From positions 39,780-103,779 of IMG/VR virus record IMGVR_UViG_3300042905_003268: a stretch of 64,000 nt of DNA. One strand, written 5' to 3'. Position numbers and translations under genes: made by a program. Source of the DNA: a virus. Of this stretch, positions 22,001 to 27,824 are shown in pieces. Position 1 is the first letter of the stretch. Each line of letters opens with the position of its first letter. Under the pieces are notes generated by a model that saw only the letters and a program-made list of their open reading frames with translations, did no database searches and was not told the DNA's origin.

Positions 22001-22175
22001 TGGCGTTGTTGAACTGATTTTGGAATGATGATACTGAATTAGATAATGCAGAATTAAACCCAATGCTCATCATAGAGGCATTGAGAGAATCTATTTGAGA
22101 TCTTAATCTAGCAACTGAAGTTTCTACATTTCTAAAATTACCCGTAGCAACTATATTAAGTTCTATGCGACTCAT
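13011..22175 (-). CDS. Tape measure protein with C-terminal NlpC/P60 peptidase
   Basis: This 3054-residue protein has a helical N-terminal tape measure region: WAGRQLTVGLTVPLTIFGAAAGKAF at about 170-195, EGGVSASEAANAIKSSL at about 355-375, and hydrophobic segments near 535-560. Two copies of the S[D/N]GEYV[I/M][K/N]AS motif common in tape measure proteins lie near 2185 and 2945. Residues about 2770-2890 are an NlpC/P60 peptidase (Cys in GWGCATATKW, His in NPINHVGMALG), which would cut peptidoglycan during DNA entry. Residues about 2540-2680 resemble an ADP-ribosyltransferase fold (LYRGL, GYSTTD). The length predicts a tail of roughly 450 nm. Confidence 0.93.
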   Translation of the reverse strand: MSRIELNIVATGNFRNVETSVARLRSQIDSLNASMMSIGFNSALSNSVSSFQNQFNNAIDSSGMFERHMVNLTTETTRFGRSLESGSARLGQLFKAASDYRRGELGQIRQLAREQVRLMNSTTMRMADGATQVIVPRGIDEGIEKQRILNQEYRIFRQVVANGSTEIINWGKNTQWAGRQLTVGLTVPLTIFGAAAGKAFMDADKQLTRLTKVYGDATKGMVNSSELAKIRSETLALSQEIARTMGVSVEETLGIAADIAATGVQGNELLAATSEAMRLSVLGEVDRQEAMKATLSIQSVFKKDTEGLTQSINLLNAVENQTSATINDLVTGIVKAGPVVQGLGGDVEDLAAMMVAMREGGVSASEAANAIKSSLASLINPTKQTTEVLSGFGIDIKSIVDKNAGDVIGTLMDLQSALAGLDDLSRQRSIEQIFGKFQFSRINALLANLGRAGSQTEQVFAIAGMSIEELAKNADAELKAVTESVTGKFQRAFESLKASLIPIGETFVTIGTILLNVGNKILEIFNAIPDPIKNIINGLLGFTAVLGPIIMITGVLGNFFGYLVKGISTLMAFKKEGRGAFDLLTLDSIAARDASELLSESLYDQGTAMNTMAQAVDTLVKKLQELVNQLNHTKSASGGLDQVSQGVLANAEAAAIVRMGPGTPYTTPEIPWTKEQGRQRYKGRAEAGVTYSHLTPESMLGGRGVLGLGTFVDQAGSDVQKDLKNFYQDLVSLREESITPEIRRQALEDLSRGYHGTGPALEASLAQIRALTDEQLAQILPTWEKLTTQSTEYFAILSVAAEKAEAGNQEVAAAFKKYSQDIESGRDPIASLSELRSAIDGTDQAVDKKVKEIAAEFDKIEQELLAMPAGRERAVRTAELVKERIITPYEIDPTQTLSAAGIKGMGEGGLRNPLLHAIQMYTDRMFNDAQISQEMSAALATGNKKLVDALLRLAEARQREAMASEENVAAEEQYQLAAKNQAEAQAAYAKAQKESAQALLRYGPNSPQYKAAKQAEYQAQQRLMQLDVELVAASERKKTAILQSNRASQELSEEEIQLAALRERQSLEVTENIVSTQRNSDSTNKGTVAREGQTAAISSNKGGMLAGGKLGGAISLASMAAMFLPRPGEDTGAGQAMNAGINIANMTGMGAMFGPKGLAIGAAIGVAVEGISFFGRRSEEAAAELAKLKAGIEASKTGLTELEKQFFNVEPLKQLEDLPLNAFNLRTQEATNKLREFANAVANAEPGSVEAGRRDQIASMESAEQFINDPMFSKMVSEALLGGMDIKSIKTMIGGYLSATGKEIFAPIVNAELDRIGKLGTKPEEIGAKYLAQLQDIADRVIRGADYTEKEADRLRKAQQLYEESRGGKEVLAVNPQTGESEQANLADTAVYLNSIAEQFGMTLEELLGLIQERITNPEAESNPAVDAAMKGLSVDGQQYGPEFNQFILDILPALKEVVAISPDLYEIEDVMGAVGNEASMMAQGIFAAMASGGQTFDQFLTSLGASANALDSNKQLIGEIQTQINEMSPDAGRAFSMMMEGGVQLQDALRIVSMVIADVNTDWAALADMARTNPANFRANVWTSFIQGSPVGTTPTAQAATNPEDAIQSALGAIDYSGDAGGGSGGSGSDYYDKLIEAQDKIIEGIQKEREERQKLLELQEKQVDFALRRQDLENQIARATAEGNFAEAALLQAQLNAEKEKYQAEEIERRRQEREDKKIAAAEKEKERLQKLQDASSGGGGGGGSTGPSAAQQKWTANRVEVLTSGVVNWTEGAELRVRTSQMGPWTAFFDSDRVKSYRQELEKLNIPAENIDQILNELYDSWIDNNNQLFAQTDDYKFIEDSLKKMGVAGEDLKEVMPDVFGALLDKELNPKEKIDVIAGALYDLGYETDEAYRKAKKLYDQYGEDFDGKGIDDEIARWVEWNDIILKAQDRLRKINKQLSEGATISDLGLSADRLEEVARTAAGQSTAQTGPTFNAGGVKLTGENIGSDLMLGVEKGLTDGVQATEAATRQAIKWLEIWMRDETKTNSPSEVYKLLGKDMIAGLINGLVIPPDTATGVITTITDTFKSAVDSYKILFTDPTNGISGVIDAEVKTAADNFYNTMTTRMQETVDEINNILKTNLTNYTFQITGNPKIYDGGARSLWQRVFDGIPDGMFTSTMPQYATGGYVSGPGGPTEDKIPALLSDGEYVIKASSVSQYGTELLDQINARKFYTGGYVSADRAETAASGNKYLGGYKPKPQYSGGTPTYTSGYSNSNTQATRQSGGSGVMKGLYNKALRNASIMSMTRQPFYSPGIGEEVGGIWQILRNIAASTTDLLLGGFVPPFMRSERSGDSFLDRINWNRTSIGSLIGGDNYLNTSGSELLASMLDFAPGGGKGSSSMASGFIPVGVKAGATGTRASRDIVAKDYEDMLGMSRQDFEDYVETAWPSITPAEKADLIGKIFDENGNVRKLDVINAPPYSSSMGGNPGARMHQHGLSVLDILRDTNQAKRFKSIYDELSASGSPAVGDMTFDEFMSKVRNSSISAQDTSTSADKATALLDHDFIRSVNSVYARQNYGLSDTDLIRLYRGLTRSEQSNVHGVFRGYSTTDPNVAKSFSRWAGRGIWATDISVGDLPQILGTTGWADEFAQFIPESAWAEVVTEHGVNTKISPDRPYRAFDPENVLMPRRIKHDDFVNNHDSIVGYAKSIGLSPTRLLSGSGFRRVGPYWQLDLSKIDSMSSENKQLLKYLQDSLGMDLVSIKTGEGLAPFKFAEGGLVRVGKENLTVLGEGISDYARRFVGTPYSSGAAWADGPANGWGCATATKWLYDSYAGVDPGHPSLSASQYSSGSGSRVNDMLPGDLLFFYYPNGVNTSNPINHVGMALGNGSMFHARSEALGTQITGIDGAGMDRARQRAGGSAIKRYLPETIAGMGIPTAKFKMGGKVYGKGGPTSDDILALISNGEYVMNASAVSHYGKDFMDAVNKGILPEAAMGGMFSSKYPGYVQRMGDGGMLSRKFGMNNDSSPISNVEYNINVNVAGTNSSPDDIAEAVMKSLKRKERMVGAVTRV

Positions 22176-22495
22176 GGCTCAACTACCTCCATGATGGCAT
22201 GGCCAAGTCCCACACCTACACCAAATCCTTGCTGGACGGCTGTGGCACCCTTTAGGTCTGCGATATCTGAAACTTCATCACTATCAGATATATCAATGCC
22301 CTGGATCATTGCAAAGAATTTTTGATCTTCATATCTGCGCTTTCTTTGAGCATTTAGCGTTGCTAATAACTCATCTACAGACAATTGATCTTCTAGTTCT
22401 TCATAGTTTTTCCAGTTTCCCAAAAGGAAAACCTCCGATTCTAAAGAGGCTAGATCTAAGTCGTCCCAACTAGAGCCGCCCCTAGGAGATTTGGG
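22172..22495 (-). CDS. Tail assembly chaperone, downstream (T) part, probably made by -1 frameshift
   Basis: The frame that encodes NWKNYEELEDQLSVDELLATLNAQRKRRYEDQKFFAMIQGIDI is -1 relative to the upstream chaperone gene. It stays open upstream past that gene's stop, back through the heptamer at 22489-22495. In lambda-like tails, G and G-T chaperones are made by such slippage, and this pair sits exactly before the tape measure gene. A separate TTG start (22423) with GGAGG eight bases upstream could also allow independent translation, so both routes are possible. The 3' end overlaps the tape measure start by four bases. Confidence 0.65.
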   Translation of the reverse strand, partial: PKSPRGGSSWDDLDLASLESEVFLLGNWKNYEELEDQLSVDELLATLNAQRKRRYEDQKFFAMIQGIDISDSDEVSDIADLKGATAVQQGFGVGVGLGHAIMEVVEP

Positions 22496-22791
22496 TCATT
22501 CATCTTTAACCCTCCACAAACCTCAAGAATCTTCATCATTGTAGGAATATTAACACTTTCCTCAAAGGCGTCCTTGTCTTCTGAAAGGTCTGGCCTAGTC
22601 TTTTCTAAACAAATCATAGAAGCCTGGATAAATATATCCATAGCATCTTCTTCACTCTTAACTTCTTCTGAGTCTAACTCTCTAATTACTTTCATAAATT
22701 TCTTTAACTGCTTAATTGGTAAAGGCTTGACAATGATCTTGTCTCCGTTTTCCAGTTCTAATTCAGCAGTATCATAAATTGTTGTTGCCAA
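22456..22791 (-). CDS. Tail assembly chaperone, upstream (G) part
   Basis: This 111-residue protein starts at TTG 22791 (ATTIYDTAELELENGDKIIV), behind a strong AGGAGG placed 6 bases upstream; an ORF start at 22839 would place this site inside the gene. Central helices (PLPIKQLKKFMKVIRELD, DIFIQASMICLEKTRPDL) are typical of gpG-type chaperones that bind the tape measure during tail assembly. It sits between the major tail protein and the T part. A TATAAT box lies just upstream. Confidence 0.7.
   Translation of the reverse strand: MATTIYDTAELELENGDKIIVKPLPIKQLKKFMKVIRELDSEEVKSEEDAMDIFIQASMICLEKTRPDLSEDKDAFEESVNIPTMMKILEVCGGLKMNDPNLLGAALVGTT
22489..22495 (-). promoter_or_regulatory. Putative -1 ribosomal slippery site CCCAAAT
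   Basis: On the coding strand the zero frame reads GAC CCA AAT, so the heptamer C-CCA-AAT fits the X-XXY-YYZ rule with full re-pairing of the P and A site tRNAs at their first two positions. The -1 frame downstream has no stop until the end of the T reading frame. A C/G-rich stretch with CTAG repeats follows within 15 bases and could form a weak stimulatory structure. Confidence 0.6.
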
Positions 22792-22816
22792 TTTTTTCCT
22801 CCTAAGTAGCAATATA

Positions 22817-22824
22817 ATTATATC
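22817..22824 (-). promoter_or_regulatory. Late-type -10 box (GATATAAT) upstream of tail chaperones
   Basis: GATATAATTATAT on the minus strand lies about 25 bases upstream of the TTG start at 22791. It matches the -10 element repeated before other late genes (33550, 40766, 42540, 26706). No -35 box is seen. Confidence 0.45.
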
Positions 22825-22852
22825 AAAATGGCTGCTCAAAACATAAAGGATT

Positions 22853-22872
22853 GGCCCCGCATTTGCGGGGCC
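22853..22872 (-). terminator. Hairpin terminator after major tail protein gene
   Basis: GGCCCCGC, loop of four, GCGGGGCC forms a perfect 8-bp stem right after the major tail protein stop. On the minus strand it is followed by AATCCTTTAT, a weak T-tract. It probably limits read-through from the highly expressed tail tube gene into the chaperone and tape measure genes. Confidence 0.75.
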
Positions 22873-22905
22873 GCACCTTTACTACTTATTAAGTTATAAA
22901 TTTAA

Positions 22906-23616
22906 TTACTGTGTTGACCAAACGCGATCAAGAACCTCACCGTATTCAGCGGTTGGGAACTGTGGGTCTGGCAGGCAACGGAATGTAACAGGGTAGACAG
23001 TTGACTCATTTCTGCGGAGAGCGTGTGAAACGGTCTCCATTGAAAGTACACGACGAGCGAGATAAACTCTCTCAGACTTGTCTGCTGACAAGGATGTTGG
23101 TGCAGCGCCAATAGCAACGAGTCCTCTTTCTACAGGAGCCTCACCAAGTGAGCCTCCTTCAAGATTCATTACTCTTGCTGCTCCTGATCCTGATGGAGTT
23201 GCTGTGTATGATGCAACTGGTGTAGTTGTTGGTGTACCAGCAGATCCTCCTGTAACGACTGCTGTTGTTACAGCGGCGTCTTTTTGTCCGAATGCTGTGT
23301 TGATATTCTCGAATGTTCCTTCATTGAAGGAAGTACGAAGCATGACTCTCAACTGTGTCTTGAAGATACGGGCGGAGTCAAGGAGTTGATCAACTTCAAC
23401 CTCTCCGTACTGTGGTTCGTAAGAAACCTCAAGTCCTTCTGATGTGAAGCCAACATCTCTCCAGTCTGCTACTCCGTCGTTTAACAAGTATGCTGATGCC
23501 TTCTTGTTACCAAACGTCGGCATAGCCTTTGGATAACCTGAAACGTCTGTGCTGTCATTCTTGCTCAAGAAGATCTGTGCAGCACCTACGAGAATATTGG
23601 AAATAGATCCAGCCAT
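22906..23616 (-). CDS. Major tail tube protein
   Basis: This 236-residue protein starts MAGSISNILVGAAQIFLSKND. The order (tail terminator, this gene, chaperones, tape measure) and the content fit the tube subunit: KASAYLLNDGVADWRDVGFTSEGLEVSYEPQYGEVEVDQLLDS is the conserved strand block of actinophage major tail proteins. A Gly/Thr-rich insert (about 120-150) may form a surface loop. Its codons are more GC-rich than its neighbours', and it has its own leader and terminator, which fits strong expression. It shares an AAAGGTAGGTGAAAA ribosome binding region with the capsid gene. Confidence 0.85.
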   Translation of the reverse strand: MAGSISNILVGAAQIFLSKNDSTDVSGYPKAMPTFGNKKASAYLLNDGVADWRDVGFTSEGLEVSYEPQYGEVEVDQLLDSARIFKTQLRVMLRTSFNEGTFENINTAFGQKDAAVTTAVVTGGSAGTPTTTPVASYTATPSGSGAARVMNLEGGSLGEAPVERGLVAIGAAPTSLSADKSERVYLARRVLSMETVSHALRRNESTVYPVTFRCLPDPQFPTAEYGEVLDRVWSTQ

Positions 23617-23710
23617 TTAAATTTTCACCTACCTTTCGGATATTAATTTATTAATATCCAGATTGATCATTCCTCTTTTATATAATAACATTGTTAAGTC
23701 GGAAAGCAAA
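23617..23710 (-). promoter_or_regulatory. Leader of the major tail protein mRNA with a perfect inverted repeat
   Basis: This 94-base gap includes a perfect 10-bp inverted repeat (GGATATTAAT-TT-ATTAATATCC, 23638-23659) that ends just before the GAAAGGTAGGTGAAAA ribosome binding region. Upstream on the minus strand is a TATAT-rich stretch (about 23680-23690) that could be a -10 box. A stem next to the ribosome binding site could protect the message 5' end or serve as an operator. Confidence 0.5.
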
Positions 23711-24220
23711 CTATGTAAATCTTCCAGTTGAATTGACTTCTCTAGAATACTTATATGTTATTTGTACTACTCCAACTATTCTTCCGCCCTCTGATTCCGC
23801 TGGGGAGGGGCTGCTGACATAATCTAAACATGCAGAATAAAATTTTATTTTTGCCTGGTTGGTATTAAATGATTGTAAATCTTTACCAGATAAGTCTTTT
23901 CTTCTAAACAAATCAACCATGAGTTCTGTTATTTCCATTACTTTGCCGAATTTAGTTCCCACTATGGAATATGACATTGATTCTTCACAAATCCACCATT
24001 TATCCATATAATCATTTATTTCATAATCATAAATTATATATGTTTTATCTGGAAGAAGATTGTTGAATTCTGGAACCTCTTGTGCTGGTATTATTGGTAC
24101 TAAAGTTTTTGTAAAGTTATCTGGCCTATAATCATCCTCATCTAATACTCCAGATTCTTTAATTTCATTCCATAAAAAAGAATTTATTATAGATCTAGCA
24201 TTCTCTCTATATATTGTCAT
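23711..24220 (-). CDS. Tail terminator protein
   Basis: A 169-residue protein just before the major tail tube gene. The content (PAQEVPEFNNLLPDKTYIIYDYEINDYMDKWWICEESMSYSIVGTKFGKVMEITELMVDLFRR...IKFYSACLDYVSSPSP) fits tail completion proteins with alternating strands and a central helix. Position between the neck gene and the tube gene supports the role of ending tail growth and joining tail to head. Confidence 0.65.
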   Translation of the reverse strand: MTIYRENARSIINSFLWNEIKESGVLDEDDYRPDNFTKTLVPIIPAQEVPEFNNLLPDKTYIIYDYEINDYMDKWWICEESMSYSIVGTKFGKVMEITELMVDLFRRKDLSGKDLQSFNTNQAKIKFYSACLDYVSSPSPAESEGGRIVGVVQITYKYSREVNSTGRFT

Positions 24221-24945
24221 ATTACACTTCCAACTATTAGATGTGGGGATAGAGTTCTTTTAATAGCAGATCTGGCAGATGCTGGACCCGCTCCTTTCGC
24301 AGACAAGGCTCTTGCCACATTTACTTCTAAAGATTTTGGAATATTTTCTGTTTCTAACACATTGGGAAAATTTAATTTCCACCAAGTAACGAAGTGGTTT
24401 CTAAATGATCCACTTGTGTCTTGCCCTCCTGGATTCATAATATTTATTTTTTTACCTGGAGGGATAAAAACTATCCCACTATCTTTAGTGCTAAATGCAA
24501 TATTTCTAGATGTTATAAAAGATACAGGAGATCCAGACTCCATAACTTCCGCTTTTCTTTTAAAGACCCCACTCTTAGTTACTTTTTTACCAGTCTTACC
24601 AGATTTTCTTAGTTCTGGTGCTATTGGGCTGGACTTTTTTGAGTTATTAAATTTATAGTAAACGGATGCAGATGTAGACCCAGCCTGTCTCTTTATTATT
24701 CTAAAGAGCCTACCATTTTCTCTTCCCACCGCACCCCATTCATAAACATGGTGAAATGATTTTTTTGCAGATCTTGCGAGTAGATTGGTATGCTTAATAA
24801 ACTTTAATGCGGAAATAGAATATGCTGCCGTCATAATATCTCTTGATGTTTCAGAACTTGATAATTCCTGCATACCTCTAATTTTATTTTCTAGTTCCAT
24901 GTATAATTCATTTTTAGAAGACTCAGTAACCTTGATATTAATCAT
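24217..24945 (-). CDS. Head-tail connector/neck protein
   Basis: This 242-residue protein overlaps both neighbours by a few bases. A long N-terminal helix (NELYMELENKIRGMQELSSSETSRDIMTAAYSISALKFIKHTNLLAR) is followed by a basic region (KSFHHVYEWGAVGRENGRLFRII...KKVTKSGVFKRKAEVMESG) and a DTSGSFRNHFVTWWK segment. Position between the head-closure and tail-terminator genes suggests an HK97-gp10-like neck protein. Confidence 0.55.
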   Translation of the reverse strand: MINIKVTESSKNELYMELENKIRGMQELSSSETSRDIMTAAYSISALKFIKHTNLLARSAKKSFHHVYEWGAVGRENGRLFRIIKRQAGSTSASVYYKFNNSKKSSPIAPELRKSGKTGKKVTKSGVFKRKAEVMESGSPVSFITSRNIAFSTKDSGIVFIPPGKKINIMNPGGQDTSGSFRNHFVTWWKLNFPNVLETENIPKSLEVNVARALSAKGAGPASARSAIKRTLSPHLIVGSVI

Positions 24946-25363
24946 TACTCTGTACCGTAGTTCTTCTTAAATGATTTTCATAGTATTGAATATTTCCAAA
25001 TATGTCAAGTATCGGGTGTGAAGCATAGACCTCAAATATGGTATCTGGACTAGATATTCTATCTATTTCTTTATAAAGAGCAGTTCCAGAGTTATTTTTA
25101 ATTCCTGAAACGCGCCATCTTTTACTTAATTGCTCCATACTATACATTTTTGTTTCTAAATCTTCTGTATACTCTTTAGAAAAATATTTATTATCTGATG
25201 TTGCAGATCCACCGCTCTCTCTAATTGGATTTATAGCGCAAGATATATTTTTTAAAAGTGACCATCTTCTATCAATTTCGTTAGTAGATGGGTCTTGAGA
25301 TTCTATTTGATAATAAATATCAGCAGTCATATTGAATACAGAACTTTGTAAGCATCCATACAT
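24938..25363 (-). CDS. Head closure protein
   Basis: This 141-residue protein begins MYGCLQSSVFNMTADIYYQIESQDPSTNEIDRRWSL and contains RWRVSGIKNNSGTALYKEIDR, a small beta-barrel pattern seen in phage stopper proteins. Gene order (connector, this gene, neck, tail terminator) supports the role of plugging the filled head. The start overlaps the stop of the connector gene at 25363. Confidence 0.6.
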   Translation of the reverse strand: MYGCLQSSVFNMTADIYYQIESQDPSTNEIDRRWSLLKNISCAINPIRESGGSATSDNKYFSKEYTEDLETKMYSMEQLSKRWRVSGIKNNSGTALYKEIDRISSPDTIFEVYASHPILDIFGNIQYYENHLRRTTVQSND

Positions 25364-26307
25364 TAAATAATCACGGCCTGTATCATTTTAAATTTTTGCA
25401 AAATAGAATCTACTAGTGCATTGCCAGTACCATTAAATGACTGACTTGATAACTCTACAGACATTTGACCACTATTTATTTTTTTAACATATTTTGTTCT
25501 CCACAAAGAGTCGTTGCAAAGTAGGTCGTTAATTAAAAGATACATACATTGTTTAATTTCTACTGGCACATAATTCCATCCGAATGTGCCAGTTATTTCA
25601 TACCTATATCCATCTCTAAATCTACCCTTATTCAATCCTATGTAATCAAATTCTTCTTCTTCATCTATGTCATCGCCAGGATTTGTAGGAATTACTCTAA
25701 TTCCGTATCCAGTTTCAGTAACTTCTACCTCGTATCCAAAAACATTGTAGTTATTTGAGTTATTTATAACCAACTCATCATTTTCATATATTGATGAGAT
25801 ACTTATTATTTTTTCTAGTAGAAGAAGAACATCTGCCCCATCGCCATAAGCAACTACTGTTTTCTCATACTTACCAATAGAAAATCCAAGTTCGGTATCT
25901 ATCATCATTCTTGCAACACGGGCCGCGCTGCGTATTTTTTCATAAGAGTAATAGTTAGAGTCTTCTGGCCTCATAGAGAATCCAAGTTCGTCTACTATTT
26001 CATCTACTGTTGCATATGGGGTTACAACATATACATACTCTGTTTCGTGAATAGATCTGCCACTTATAGAATATGTCCATACTATTTTTAAAATCCTGTC
26101 TGTTGAAGTAGCAGAAGTTGGTAAATTATAGTAGTATTCACCCTCGTAGTTTGGATTAAGAATAGTAGCGCTACCACTTGCTACAAGTACTCCGGTTTCT
26201 GCATTTGTGACTACTACTGAAGGAGTAGAATCTGGCGCTACTGGCACACCATCCTTATAAGTAATTAATTCTATGGTGCCTACTGAGCCAGTATATGTTT
26301 CTATCAA
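25363..26307 (-). CDS. Head-tail adaptor with N-terminal Ig-like domain
   Basis: This 314-residue protein has two parts. Residues 1-95 form an Ig-like sandwich (GTIELITYKDGVPVAPDSTPSVVVTNAETG..., ending ILKIVWTYSISGRSIHETEYVYVV). Residues about 100-314 are the connector, starting ATVDEIVDELGF with helices, then FGWNYVPVEIKQCMYLLINDLLCND, typical of gp6-like adaptor rings. An Ig domain on a connector could decorate the neck or bind whiskers. An acidic stretch (DDIDEEEEFDY) occurs about residue 222. Confidence 0.65.
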   Translation of the reverse strand: MIETYTGSVGTIELITYKDGVPVAPDSTPSVVVTNAETGVLVASGSATILNPNYEGEYYYNLPTSATSTDRILKIVWTYSISGRSIHETEYVYVVTPYATVDEIVDELGFSMRPEDSNYYSYEKIRSAARVARMMIDTELGFSIGKYEKTVVAYGDGADVLLLLEKIISISSIYENDELVINNSNNYNVFGYEVEVTETGYGIRVIPTNPGDDIDEEEEFDYIGLNKGRFRDGYRYEITGTFGWNYVPVEIKQCMYLLINDLLCNDSLWRTKYVKKINSGQMSVELSSQSFNGTGNALVDSILQKFKMIQAVII

Positions 26308-26322
26308 TTGCCATCACTCCGA

Positions 26323-26706
26323 TTAATTATAGTATTCTTGAACCTCGCGTGGGGTAGCCATTCTAAATCCTTCTTGAGTTTCAAATATAAACTCTGCATC
26401 ATCTGGATGCATTACTGCGAATGGATGCTCTCTAGTAAATGTATATCCATTTACTTCATAGTGTGCATTCTCTCTATCCATTCTTACTAACACATCATTT
26501 GGACTGGACTCACGCTTTTTAGGCTTATCTAAAATATCTGGCTTTACTGTTTCCGCATTAAGAAATTTATCATACATTTCGTATGTGATTCCTTCTTCTT
26601 CTAATGCTGAAAGTATTGCACTCTTTGTCTTTGCATCTTCTAAATCAACAGCGAAATGATCCGCCACCTTTTTTAAATCAGCCGTTTTCATTGTATTAAA
26701 AGACAT
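26323..26706 (-). CDS. Small head-region protein with HeH/SAP-like N-terminus
   Basis: This 127-residue protein starts at ATG 26706 behind AAAAGGAG. Residues 5-45 (MKTADLKKVADHFAVDLEDAKTKSAILSALEEEGITYEMYDKF) match the helix-extended-helix pattern that binds DNA or protein in phage and Lsr2-like proteins. The rest (HYEVNGYTFTREHPFAVMHPDDAEFIFETQEGFRMATPREVQEYYN) is a compact strand region seen in small phage head proteins. It sits directly after the capsid gene, beyond a terminator, and carries its own GATATAAT box. Confidence 0.55.
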   Translation of the reverse strand: MSFNTMKTADLKKVADHFAVDLEDAKTKSAILSALEEEGITYEMYDKFLNAETVKPDILDKPKKRESSPNDVLVRMDRENAHYEVNGYTFTREHPFAVMHPDDAEFIFETQEGFRMATPREVQEYYN

Positions 26707-26730
26707 TAAAACTCCTTTTCCTCAACATTA

Positions 26731-26738
26731 ATTATATC
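26731..26738 (-). promoter_or_regulatory. Late-type -10 box (GATATAAT) between capsid and connector genes
   Basis: GATATAATTAATG lies on the minus strand just after the capsid terminator and about 25 bases before the ATG at 26706. It matches the element found at 33550, 40766 and 42540 and would restart transcription past the terminator. No -35 box is seen. Confidence 0.5.
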
Positions 26739-26751
26739 AGAAAAGGCGAAA

Positions 26752-26773
26752 GGGAGGGATTTTAACCCCTCCC
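26752..26773 (-). terminator. Terminator after major capsid gene
   Basis: On the minus strand GGGAGGG pairs with CCCTCCC across an 8-base loop and is followed by TTTCGCCTTTT. It sits directly after the capsid stop, as expected for a terminator that isolates an abundant message. Confidence 0.75.
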
Positions 26774-26794
26774 TAACGCACTAGATAACTAATT

Positions 26795-27793
26795 TCAGGA
26801 TGCGACCTTGACGTTCTTTACAACTACGAAAGAATCAAGATTTTCGATTGCCACACCAACACGGATGAAGAGTGTGTATTCAATTGTATCCTTCTTTGGC
26901 TTGAATTCACGGTAAACAGTAACATCACGCTTGATGCCGATAATGAAATTCTGTGGGAATGTCAAATGGACTTCACCATGATTTCCTGTTGCACCTGAGT
27001 AATCGCCAGAACGTGTCTCGTTGATTAACGGAACCTCAACTACTGGAATGCCGAATGCAAATGGAATAACTCCACCTGGGGCACCCTCAGGGGCTGCTGG
27101 ATTTCCACGAAGAATGCTTGAAGCGATATCTTCTGGTGTGGCTCCCTGGCCAATTGATGTCAAGTTGTACAAGTAGTCCTGAACCAAGTTGCTTCCGGTG
27201 AAGAAGCGCAACTGGTTACGACGTTGCTTGTATTTACGAGGCATTTTCTTGAGTGCGCTATTGAAGACTGCCTTAGTGATTGTAGCACCACCAGCATCAA
27301 CAACCTGTCCACCATTAAGGGCTAACTTACGGAAGCCATTAAATGCTTTGTAAAGGTTATCAGATGATAATGCTGTATCACCATTGAGTGCCAGATCTTC
27401 AATATCGTTGCCAGCCTGTGTTGCCATAAGGCGTGCGATATGATCTTCAAGGTCTGCTCCCTCAATGTTGTCCTCAAGGGATTCGCTTGAAAGTTCCCAG
27501 TCAAGACGGAGTTTCTTTGTTGTAAGAGAAACCTTGGTGAATGTTGCGCCACGGTCTGTTTGACCAGTAGCGGCTCCCTCTGTTGCGAGAACCATCAACT
27601 TTTCACCAACACCGACCTTATCGATCTCTGTTGTATCTGCACGCATACGGATTGTACGGGCTACGCGAGTTAAAATTGTTGCATCGAACATGTAGTCAAT
27701 GAAGCGATTTGATTGCTCTGGCTTTAAAAGGCCACCACCGCCTGCACCAACTTCAGTTGTGTCGATTACTTTTTGTAAAAGTTCATTGCTCAT
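26795..27793 (-). CDS. Major capsid protein
   Basis: This 332-residue protein lies directly after the protease-scaffold gene. Motifs such as FIDYMFDATILTRVARTIRMRADTTEIDKVGVG, the E-loop-like EGAATGQTDRGATFTKVSLTTKKLRLDWELSSESLEDNIEG, and the C-terminal FGIPVVEVPLI...FIIGIKRDVTVYREF...FIRVGVAIENLDSFVVVKNV are typical of HK97-fold capsids. I prefer ATG 27793 because the shared leader (AAAGGTAGGTGAAAA) then stands at nearly the same distance as in the tail tube gene; a GTG at 27805 is the alternative. Codons are clearly more GC-rich than neighbours', consistent with high expression. Confidence 0.9.
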   Translation of the reverse strand: MSNELLQKVIDTTEVGAGGGGLLKPEQSNRFIDYMFDATILTRVARTIRMRADTTEIDKVGVGEKLMVLATEGAATGQTDRGATFTKVSLTTKKLRLDWELSSESLEDNIEGADLEDHIARLMATQAGNDIEDLALNGDTALSSDNLYKAFNGFRKLALNGGQVVDAGGATITKAVFNSALKKMPRKYKQRRNQLRFFTGSNLVQDYLYNLTSIGQGATPEDIASSILRGNPAAPEGAPGGVIPFAFGIPVVEVPLINETRSGDYSGATGNHGEVHLTFPQNFIIGIKRDVTVYREFKPKKDTIEYTLFIRVGVAIENLDSFVVVKNVKVAS

Positions 27794-27824
27794 TTTGCTT
27801 TTCACCTACCTTTCAGTTTATGTA

